A stretch of 10,030 nt of DNA from Quadrisphaera sp. Its GTDB lineage: Bacteria > Actinomycetota > Actinomycetes > Actinomycetales > Quadrisphaeraceae. The position numbers and the translations under genes are program-made. Of this stretch, positions 5,527 through 10,030 are shown in pieces; the first letter of the stretch is position 1, and each line of letters opens with the position of its first letter. The notes beneath the pieces are model-generated. The model was not told the origin of the DNA. It saw only the letters and a list, made by a program, of their open reading frames with translations, and did no database searches. The DNA lies in NCBI GenBank assembly GCA_029258695.1, contig JARIBR010000233.1:1-10030 (forward strand), read 5' to 3'.

Positions 5527-6083
5527 CGGCTCCCCGCCCCGCGCGGGACGGCAGGGGCTGGGTCACCGAGGTCGCGCAGCGCGGCGTCCTCGGCGGGGAT
5601 CCGGAAGCGCAGGAGCAGCACGGCGTTGGCCACGGTGAACAGCGTCGCGGTCACCCAGGCAGTGTGCACGAGCGGCAGCGCGATCCCCTCGACCACCACG
5701 ATGACGTAGTTGGGGTGCTTGACCCACCGGTAGAGGCCGCGGCGCACCGCTCCGGCGCCCGGGACGATGACGATCCGGGTGTTCCACTGCTGGCCGAGCG
5801 TCGCGATGACGACGTAGCGCCCCACCTGGCACGCGAGCGCCAGCGCCAGCATCGTCCAGCCCAGGCCGGGCAGGAACGGCCGGTCGGCGACCCACACCTC
5901 GGCCACGGCCCCGATCAGCAGCGCCGTGTGCAGGGCGACCATCGCCGCGAAGTGGCCCTTCCCGCTCTCGTAGCCGCCTCGAACGATGGCTGCGGCGAGG
6001 TTGCGGCGGGAGATGACCAGCTCGACGACCCGTTCGAGCGCGACGGCGGCGACGAGCAGGGTGAACCAGGCCGCGCTGCTCAT
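5523..6083 (-). CDS. ICMT-family membrane methyltransferase, second gene of the type III PKS operon
   Basis: The 186-residue product is an isoprenylcysteine carboxyl methyltransferase-like integral membrane enzyme. Hydrophobic segments lie at about 5-23, 44-64, 73-95 and 127-160. The family's SAM-site signature appears as YRWVKHPNY (118-126), preceded by QQWNTRIVIVPG (99-110). The expected substrate is not a prenylated protein but a lipid phenol: SrsB in the Streptomyces phenolic-lipid operon O-methylates the alkylresorcinol made by its partner synthase. That assignment is inferred from the operon, not from residues. Its ATG overlaps the synthase stop as ATGA, and its own stop overlaps the ATG of the oxidoreductase, so all three proteins should be made together. 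Confidence 0.85.
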   Translation of the reverse strand: MSSAAWFTLLVAAVALERVVELVISRRNLAAAIVRGGYESGKGHFAAMVALHTALLIGAVAEVWVADRPFLPGLGWTMLALALACQVGRYVVIATLGQQWNTRIVIVPGAGAVRRGLYRWVKHPNYVIVVVEGIALPLVHTAWVTATLFTVANAVLLLRFRIPAEDAALRDLGDPAPAVPRGAGSR

Positions 6084-7186
6084 ACGGGCTCGGGCTCGGC
6101 GTCGTCCTCGGGCCAGCGCAGGAGCGCGAGCTCGGCGCAGAACCCCGGGCCCATGGCCATCATGAGTCCTCGGGTGCCGGGGGCGGGTGCGTCGTCGACC
6201 GCGCGGGCCAGGACGTGGAGCACCGCCGCCGAGGAGAGGTTGCCGGTGGCGTCCAGCTGGTCCCAGGATCGGGCGAGCGCGCCGTCGCCCAACGCCAGCG
6301 CGGCGCTCACCGACTGGAGGATCTTCGGGCCGCCGGGGTGGACGAGCCACGCGTCGACGTCGCCGCGCTCCAGGTCGGAACCGGCGAGGAAGGCGTCGAC
6401 ATCGTCGCCGAGGTGGGCCTCGACGACGTCGGCCACCGACGCCCCGAGCACGATCTTGAAGCCGGTGCCGCCGACGTCCCAGCCCATGATGTCGGCGGTG
6501 TCGGGGTAGAAGCGGCTGCGGGTGGCGACGATCTCCGGGCCCGGCAGGCCGAGGCGGCGCGCGCGCCGCTCCCCCACCACCACCACGGCGGCCGCCCCGT
6601 CGCCGAACAGCCCCGAGGCGACGAGGTTCGCGGTGGAGGTGTCGTCGCGCTGCAGCGTCAGGGAGCACAGCTCGACGGAGAGCAGCACCGCGACGTCGTC
6701 GGGATGCCCGACGAGGTGGTCGTGCACGCGCGCCAGGCCAGCCACGCCGGCCACGCACCCGAGCCCGAAGATCGGCACGCGCTTGACGTCGGGGCGCATC
6801 CCCAGCGGGCCGACGAGGCGCGCCTCGAGCGACGGGGCGGCGAGGCCGGTGATGGTGGTGGAGTAGACGGCGTCGACGTCGGACGGGGTGAGGTCGGCCT
6901 GCTTCAGCGCGGTGGTCACCGCCTCGGCGGCGAGCTCGGTGCCGACCCGCAGGAAGGCGTCGTTGGCGTCGGTGAAGCCGCCGAGCTTCTCGTAGTCCGC
7001 CAGCGGCAGGGCGAGGTGGCGGTAGGAGATCCCCGAGTTCGCGTGCAGCTTGTCCAGCAGGCGCGCCCGCGAGGACGTGTCCGCGTCCCCGCCAGGGAGC
7101 ACCATCTCCCGCACCATCGTCGAGACCTCCGACTGGCGGTGCCGCTCCGGCGGCAGGACGGGTGCGACGGCGACGATGCGGCTCAC
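6080..7186 (-). CDS. type III polyketide synthase (alkylresorcinol/alkylpyrone synthase-like)
   Basis: This 368-residue chalcone-synthase-fold enzyme extends a fatty acyl starter with malonyl units and cyclises the product to a resorcinol or pyrone. The catalytic Cys-His-Asn triad is intact: Cys144 in FGLGCVAGVAGL, His283 in WLVHPGGPKIL and Asn316 in LDATGNLSSA. The C-terminal glycine loop reads MAMGPGFCAEL (343-353), and SGLFGDGAAAVVV (191-203) is also typical. The start is GTG at 7186, with GGAG four bases upstream; MSRIVAVAPVLPPERHRQ fits the family N-terminus. It heads a three-gene operon with ATGA overlaps. The downstream methyltransferase and flavoenzyme favour an SrsA-like role making membrane phenolic lipids. 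The starter chain length cannot be read from the sequence. The divergent toxin-antitoxin genes lie 148 bases away. Confidence 0.94.
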   Translation of the reverse strand: MSRIVAVAPVLPPERHRQSEVSTMVREMVLPGGDADTSSRARLLDKLHANSGISYRHLALPLADYEKLGGFTDANDAFLRVGTELAAEAVTTALKQADLTPSDVDAVYSTTITGLAAPSLEARLVGPLGMRPDVKRVPIFGLGCVAGVAGLARVHDHLVGHPDDVAVLLSVELCSLTLQRDDTSTANLVASGLFGDGAAAVVVVGERRARRLGLPGPEIVATRSRFYPDTADIMGWDVGGTGFKIVLGASVADVVEAHLGDDVDAFLAGSDLERGDVDAWLVHPGGPKILQSVSAALALGDGALARSWDQLDATGNLSSAAVLHVLARAVDDAPAPGTRGLMMAMGPGFCAELALLRWPEDDAEPEPV

Positions 7187-7216
7187 GGGACTCCAGACCT
7201 GACGGCGGCGGCGGTG

Positions 7217-7281
7217 CCGGACGATCCTCGCACCCGGCGCGTGATGTCGCGTCGTGGGCGCGGTGGGCGGTGATCGTCCGG
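7217..7281. repeat. 10-bp perfect inverted repeat between the divergent PKS and toxin-antitoxin operons
   Basis: CCGGACGATC (7217-7226) and GATCGTCCGG (7272-7281) are perfect inverted copies 45 bases apart, in the 148-base divergent intergenic region. A third copy of the core GGACGATC lies at 8001-8008, after the toxin gene. The pair could be operator half-sites or a looping site for a regulator of either operon. I see no regulator gene next to them, apart from the Phd antitoxin itself. Confidence 0.5.
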
Positions 7282-7321
7282 GGCGCGAGATCGGTCCACG
7301 ACCTCCGATGATCAGGTGCGC

Positions 7322-7335
7322 TACGCTGTGCGACA
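7322..7335 (+). promoter_or_regulatory. leaderless promoter of the phd/vapC pair
   Basis: TACGCT (7322-7327) fits the TANNNT -10 consensus. Exactly seven bases later comes the A of the antitoxin ATG (7335). That spacing is the hallmark of actinobacterial leaderless transcripts, in which the start codon is the first base. No ribosome site precedes the ATG, as expected in that case. A convincing -35 is not visible. Confidence 0.55.
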
Positions 7336-7601
7336 TGCGAACGGTGACGCACCGCGAGATGCGCAACAGCAGCGGTGAGATCCTCCGTGCGGTCGCCGCG
7401 GGTGAGACCGTCCGGGTGACGAACAACGGTCGGGTCGCCGCCCTCATCGTCCCGCCACCGAGCGATCCGATAGAGGACCTGGTCGAGCAGGGGCAGGCAC
7501 GTCCGGCTCTGCGCCCCCCCGGCGGGTTCGCGGCGCTCGAGCGGGTCAGGTCGACCAGGTCGACCGCGGAGATCATCGACGACCTCCGTGGCCGGTGGTG
7601 A
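7335..7601 (+). CDS. Phd/YefM-type antitoxin
   Basis: This 88-residue protein has the Phd/YefM antitoxin N-terminus: MRTVTHREMRNSSGEILRAV, then AAGETVRVTNNGRVAALIVPP (a few residues beyond 20). That domain dimerises, binds its own operator and represses the operon. The C-terminal half is expected to wrap the toxin and block its active site; STRSTAEIIDDLRGRW is the likely toxin-binding helix. The ATG at 7335 matches the family start and appears to be the first transcribed base. The stop overlaps the toxin start as GTGA, the usual tight coupling in type II systems. It is transcribed away from the PKS operon and lies just outside the integrated element, on the chromosome side of the tRNA. Confidence 0.9.
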   Translation: MRTVTHREMRNSSGEILRAVAAGETVRVTNNGRVAALIVPPPSDPIEDLVEQGQARPALRPPGGFAALERVRSTRSTAEIIDDLRGRW

Positions 7602-7990
7602 GGCTCTACCTCGACACGTCCGCTGCGATGAAGCTGGTGGTCGAGGAGGACGAGTCGGCCGTGCTCAGCGTCGCCCTGGACTCTCTCGGCGCTGATGACC
7701 GGCTCGTCTCGAGCTGGTTGCTGCACACCGAGCTGCACTGCGCTGCCGGTCCACGGGGAGACGAGGGCGTCGTCGACACCATCATCGGCGTGCTGGAGAG
7801 CTTGACGCTGATCGACCTGCTGCGGACCGACCTGATGAATGCCCCTCGTCAGGCGAGCGGCCTCCGGTCGCAGGACGCGCTGCACCTCACGGTCGCCCTG
7901 CGCATCGGGGTGGACGCGATCGTCACGTACGACCAGGAGCAGGCGGACGCCGCGTCGTCGCTGGGGTTGCGGGTGCTGCAGCCCCGGTGA
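7598..7990 (+). CDS. VapC-family PIN-domain toxin
   Basis: This 130-residue PIN-domain protein is a predicted Mg-dependent endoribonuclease. VapC toxins typically cleave tRNA or rRNA to stop translation. The acidic site is complete: Asp6 in LYLDTSAAMKL, Glu45 in LLHTELHCAA, Asp93 in SQDALHLTVA and Asp112 in IVTYDQEQADAA. I start at GTG 7598 because it gives MRLYLDTSA, the usual family N-terminus, and overlaps the antitoxin stop by GTGA. GTG 7595 would add one residue. It appears intact, so the pair should be functional. The target RNA cannot be told. A tRNA gene lies 49 bases downstream, but that reflects genome layout rather than targeting. Confidence 0.9.
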   Translation: MRLYLDTSAAMKLVVEEDESAVLSVALDSLGADDRLVSSWLLHTELHCAAGPRGDEGVVDTIIGVLESLTLIDLLRTDLMNAPRQASGLRSQDALHLTVALRIGVDAIVTYDQEQADAASSLGLRVLQPR

Positions 7991-8021
7991 GGCCGTCCTC
8001 GGACGATCCCGCGGGACGGCC
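7991..8021 (+). terminator. hairpin after vapC
   Basis: GGCCGTCC (7991-7998) pairs perfectly with GGACGGCC (8014-8021) over eight bases with a 15-base loop, starting directly after the vapC stop. A smaller competing hairpin, CGTC-CTCG-GACG (7994-8005), shares the left arm. It probably separates the toxin transcript from the downstream tRNA. There is no T-run. Confidence 0.5.
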
Positions 8022-8023
8022 GG

Positions 8024-8029
8024 TACCGT
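8024..8029 (+). promoter_or_regulatory. possible -10 element of the CAT tRNA
   Basis: TACCGT fits TANNNT and ends ten bases before the first base of the tRNA, which would give a start around 8036 and a very short leader. The region upstream overlaps the vapC terminator hairpin, and no clear -35 is seen. Confidence 0.35.
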
Positions 8030-8039
8030 CAGCCGGCGA

Positions 8040-8113
8040 GGGGCGGTAGCTCAGTCGGTCAGAGCAGGGGACTCATAATCCCTCGGTCGCGGGTTCGAGC
8101 CCCGCTCGCCCCA
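8040..8113 (+). tRNA. tRNA with CAT anticodon (elongator Met, or Ile2)
   Basis: The cloverleaf is complete. Acceptor GGGGCGG pairs with TCGCCCC (one G-U pair), the D-stem is GCTC with GAGC, and the anticodon stem GGGGA with TCCCT encloses the loop CTCATAA, with CAT at 8074-8076. T-stem GCGGG with CCCGC encloses TTCGAGC. The discriminator is A8113 and CCA is not encoded. CAT with this loop is shared by elongator tRNA-Met and the lysidine-modified tRNA-Ile2, and I cannot separate them by eye. An initiator tRNA is unlikely, because the first acceptor pair is a normal G-C. The 3' half is the inferred attachment site of the element to the right. Confidence 0.95.
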
Positions 8114-9342
8114 CTCTCTCCTTTGTCTGAGGCCGATCCTTCGTCGTCGACAGCACCGTCGACGGCCTGGCCCGGCGGAAACCCGGCGAGAACGTCGGAG
8201 AACGCGTCCAGCACCGTGGTGACGTCCGGGCCGAGCGGTGCCCGCTCGACGTAGTGCCGCGCGGTGACCTGCGGCGAGCTGTGACCGAGCACCGCGGCAG
8301 CCACCGCCATGCCGGCGCCCCGCTCGACGGCGGTGCCCACGGCGCGCCGGAAGCTGTGGAAGGTGACGTCGGCCCAGCGCGGGTGACGGGCCTTGAACCC
8401 GCGCCACTGCTTCTCGACGGTGGCCACCTCGCGCAGCGTCGCCGCGGCCGACGGGAAGACGAGTCCGTGCTCGCCGCCGGGCCTCCCCCTATCCCGCTGG
8501 GCGGCCAGCGCCGCGAGGGCGAACGTCGGCAGCAGCTGCGACCGGGGCCGGTGGCCCTTGGTGGTGTCCTGACGAACCAGGACGCCGGGACGGTCGGGGT
8601 AGCGCTCGCGCACCACCGTGCCGGTCAGCGCCACGGTGCCCGCGGCCATGTCGACGTCGGACCAGCGAAGTGCCAGCGCCTCGCCGATGCGGGCTCCGGT
8701 ACCGAGCAGTACGTCGACCAGCGCCGGCAGGTCGACCGCCGCGGCTCGCACGTCGGCCGCCAGGTCCCACCGCAGCGCCCGGATCTGCTCGGGCGAAGGA
8801 GCGCGGACCTCGCGGTGCTCGATGCGGGGCGACGAGACCTCGCGCACCGGGTTGACCGCCAGCGCCCCGTGCCGCACCGCGAGGGTCAAGGCGCCGGCCA
8901 GACAGGTGCGAGCGACCTTGGCGCTCGGGGCGCCGACCTCGGCGGTCACCTCACGCACGAACCGCTCCAGGCGCGGCACGGTGCACTCGCGCACCAGCAG
9001 AGCGCCGATGCGCGGGGCGATGTGCAGCGTGACCACCTCGCGGTAGCGGACCCGGGTGTTGGCCGCGCGCCGGCCGTCGTCGACCTCCTCGGCCAACCAC
9101 CGGTCCAGCACCACGGCGAGCCGCGTGGTGCCGCTGATCTCGTCGCTGGCGGCGGCTCGGCGCTGCGCCAGCGCGCTCTTCAGCGCGCGGGTCGCTGCAG
9201 CGGCTGACGAGCCGGCCGCCTCGACCTTGCGGCTGACCCCGTCGTCGTCGCGGTAACGGGCTCGGGCAACGAAGCGCCCTGAGGCCAGCTGGGTGGTGCT
9301 GATGCGCCCTGCGGTGCCGACGGGCGTCGGCGGGCGTCCCAC
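8059..9342 (-). CDS. int: tyrosine recombinase (integrase) of a tRNA-integrated element
   Basis: This 427-residue site-specific recombinase has all tyrosine-family active-site residues: Arg218 in LLGTGARIGEALALRW, Lys262 in DTTKGHRPR, His329 and Arg332 in FHSFRR, His354 in LGHSS and the nucleophile Tyr364 in RHYVERAP. The N-terminal part (about 10-60) looks like an arm-type DNA-binding domain and 72-165 like the core-binding SAM-like domain. It would integrate and excise the element at the adjacent tRNA. The GTG start lies one base after the stop of the upstream HTH gene, so the two are coupled. The stop (8061-8059) is inside the tRNA, so residues from about 411, GASGARTRDRGIMSPLL, are tRNA read antisense. 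The last catalytic residue lies well before this, so the tail is probably dispensable for catalysis. Confidence 0.95.
   Translation of the reverse strand: MGRPPTPVGTAGRISTTQLASGRFVARARYRDDDGVSRKVEAAGSSAAAATRALKSALAQRRAAASDEISGTTRLAVVLDRWLAEEVDDGRRAANTRVRYREVVTLHIAPRIGALLVRECTVPRLERFVREVTAEVGAPSAKVARTCLAGALTLAVRHGALAVNPVREVSSPRIEHREVRAPSPEQIRALRWDLAADVRAAAVDLPALVDVLLGTGARIGEALALRWSDVDMAAGTVALTGTVVRERYPDRPGVLVRQDTTKGHRPRSQLLPTFALAALAAQRDRGRPGGEHGLVFPSAAATLREVATVEKQWRGFKARHPRWADVTFHSFRRAVGTAVERGAGMAVAAAVLGHSSPQVTARHYVERAPLGPDVTTVLDAFSDVLAGFPPGQAVDGAVDDEGSASDKGESGASGARTRDRGIMSPLL
8079..8113 (+). other. inferred attachment site (att) in the 3' half of the tRNA
   Basis: An integrase gene abuts and overlaps the 3' end of this tRNA, the usual arrangement when a tyrosine recombinase uses the tRNA 3' half as attB. 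The identity segment should cover some of the anticodon-arm to 3'-end sequence. Its exact limits need the second copy, which lies outside this window. The given limits are therefore a guess based on other tRNA-targeting elements. Confidence 0.5.
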
Positions 9343-9343
9343 C

Positions 9344-9892
9344 TCAACCGCCCGCCTTGCCGGGGCCCTCGGACGGGCCCAGGTGCCCGCGCTCCCGCGC
9401 CAGGGCGACCCAGCGGCCCGCGGTGGGCTTGGGAACGCCGAAAATCTGCTCGACCGTCAGCGTGGGCTTGCCGTCCACGACGAGGGCGAGGCGGTAGATC
9501 GCCGCCACAGCGGCCAGCGTGCGCGGCGTCGGCCCGGCCGCCCGCATGGCCGCGTAGTCCTGCGCGGTGAGCTGCGAGGGGTCCGTGCTGGCGCACTCTC
9601 CCCCACCGACGGCGAAGACCCAGCCGCGCGCCTGGTCGGCCAGGATCGTCGCCACGGGAATGCCGCGCAGCCCCTCGGTGGTCACCGGGAGCCCCGTCGC
9701 CGGGTCGTCCACGGTCAGCACGCGACACACGAAGCGGCCCGTCGCTCCCCCGGCAGCCTCGGTGCCCTCGACGTCGAGGCGCACCCGGTAGCCGCCCACC
9801 GTGCCGGTCACCACGATCGCCGCCCAGCCGCGCAGGCCCGGCGCGATTTCGACGTGCCCGGCCGCGCGGTCGACCTCGCTGTGGAGCTGCAC
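9344..9892 (-). CDS. HTH-containing protein of unknown function, integrase partner
   Basis: The 182-residue product has a beta-rich N-terminal half of no family I recognise (about 10-100). Its C-terminal part looks like a helix-turn-helix: TLAAVAAIYRLALVVDGKP (125-143), then VEQIFGVPKPTAGRWVALAR (147-166) and ERGHLG. The pattern of a conserved Tyr-Arg helix followed by a "stAgRWV..AR..G.L" helix is familiar from actinobacterial element-borne proteins encoded near integrases. I infer DNA binding, perhaps as a regulator or directionality factor of the element; neither role is shown. The GTG start at 9892 has only a weak ribosome site. A TATGAT -10-like element at 9939-9934 would give a leader of about 35 bases. 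The stop is one base from the integrase start, implying co-expression. Confidence 0.7.
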   Translation of the reverse strand: MQLHSEVDRAAGHVEIAPGLRGWAAIVVTGTVGGYRVRLDVEGTEAAGGATGRFVCRVLTVDDPATGLPVTTEGLRGIPVATILADQARGWVFAVGGGECASTDPSQLTAQDYAAMRAAGPTPRTLAAVAAIYRLALVVDGKPTLTVEQIFGVPKPTAGRWVALARERGHLGPSEGPGKAGG

Positions 9893-9933
9893 GGCCGCAG
9901 CCTAACCATCCGATGTGGTGTCGTCATCGCTCC

Positions 9934-9939
9934 ATCATA
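9934..9939 (-). promoter_or_regulatory. possible -10 element for the HTH-integrase operon
   Basis: On the minus strand this reads TATGAT, one mismatch from the consensus TATAAT, in a stretch distinctly lower in GC than the rest of the window. Transcription would begin near 9927, about 35 bases before the GTG at 9892. No good -35 is seen at 17-18 bases, so an activator may be needed. Confidence 0.4.
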
Positions 9940-10001
9940 CTGGTAGGGTTTCGTCAGAGCCTAATCGTTACCCGTCGCTCAACCCATCCTCCGGAGACGC
10001 C

Positions 10002-10030
10002 ATGACCCTCGTCGACCCCTCAGCCTGGAT
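10002..10030 (+). CDS. start of a divergent gene, truncated by the window edge
   Basis: An ATG at 10002 follows GGAG (9993-9996) with five bases between, a good ribosome site. Nine codons are visible, reading MTLVDPSAW, with no stop before the end. That is too little to identify a family. By position it would be the first gene on the other side of the integrase control region, often a repressor, excision or replication gene in such elements. It diverges from the HTH-integrase operon across a 109-base control region. Confidence 0.55.

Noticed and set aside
4516..5709. Plus-strand frame of 397 codons opposite the oxidoreductase
   Set aside because: It is antisense to a gene with clear FAD motifs, low in family-like sequence, and has no good ribosome site.
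5523..7352. Long minus-strand frame of about 600 codons continuous with the methyltransferase
   Set aside because: Only the last 187 codons are the real gene. Upstream it is an arginine-rich out-of-frame shadow of the polyketide synthase, typical of GC-rich DNA.
8051..8407. Minus-strand reading frame ending in GSNPRPRDYESPALTD
   Set aside because: This is a well-known spurious peptide produced by reading a CAT tRNA antisense; it lies inside the integrase gene in another frame.

Overview
This window comes from a very GC-rich actinobacterium. Coding regions show strong G/C bias at third positions, several genes start with GTG, and a DUF3145 gene, an actinobacterial family, sits beside fabF. 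Possible -10 elements of the TANNNT type fit the same group. A Kineosporia- or Micrococcales-type genome would fit, but genus cannot be read from the sequence alone. The left four fifths looks like core or ordinary accessory chromosome. The right fifth is the start of a tRNA-integrated mobile element.

Layout. 15-1271 (+) is fabF, the elongating ketosynthase of type II fatty acid synthesis, convergent with a DUF3145 gene (1342-1845, -). 1846-2144 is a non-coding stretch with a possible promoter and a 12-bp tandem repeat, followed by a conserved-looking gene of unknown function (2145-2804, +). Between that gene and a convergent NYN/PIN-like nuclease gene (2951-3442, -) lies a promoter-like sequence followed by about 83 nt that fold on paper into a four-way, cloverleaf-like RNA. 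Divergent from the nuclease is a small acidic protein gene (3465-3779, +). It overlaps arfB, a ribosome-rescue peptidyl-tRNA hydrolase (to 4186, +), which has no ATG, GTG or TTG start codon in a plausible place. A hairpin then separates arfB from tRNA-Asn(GTT) on the minus strand.

4357-7186 (-) is a three-gene operon read right to left: type III polyketide synthase, ICMT-like membrane methyltransferase and FAD-dependent oxidoreductase. Both junctions are ATGA overlaps. The set resembles the srsABC phenolic-lipid operon of Streptomyces: the synthase would make an alkyl-resorcinol or -pyrone, the methyltransferase would O-methylate it, and the flavoenzyme would oxidise it to a quinone.

Divergent from the operon is a Phd/VapC toxin-antitoxin pair (7335-7990, +), apparently expressed from a leaderless promoter, followed by a terminator-like hairpin and a CAT-anticodon tRNA (8040-8113, +). 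A tyrosine-recombinase gene (8059-9342, -) runs back into this tRNA, so its last 17 or so codons are the tRNA read antisense. It is preceded by a small HTH-type gene (9344-9892, -), and a divergent gene starts at 10002. This is the standard integrase end of an integrative element inserted at a tRNA; the other attachment site lies beyond the window.

Most interesting: the candidate structured RNA at 2861-2943, the non-canonical arfB start, and an integrase whose C-terminus is encoded by its own attachment site.
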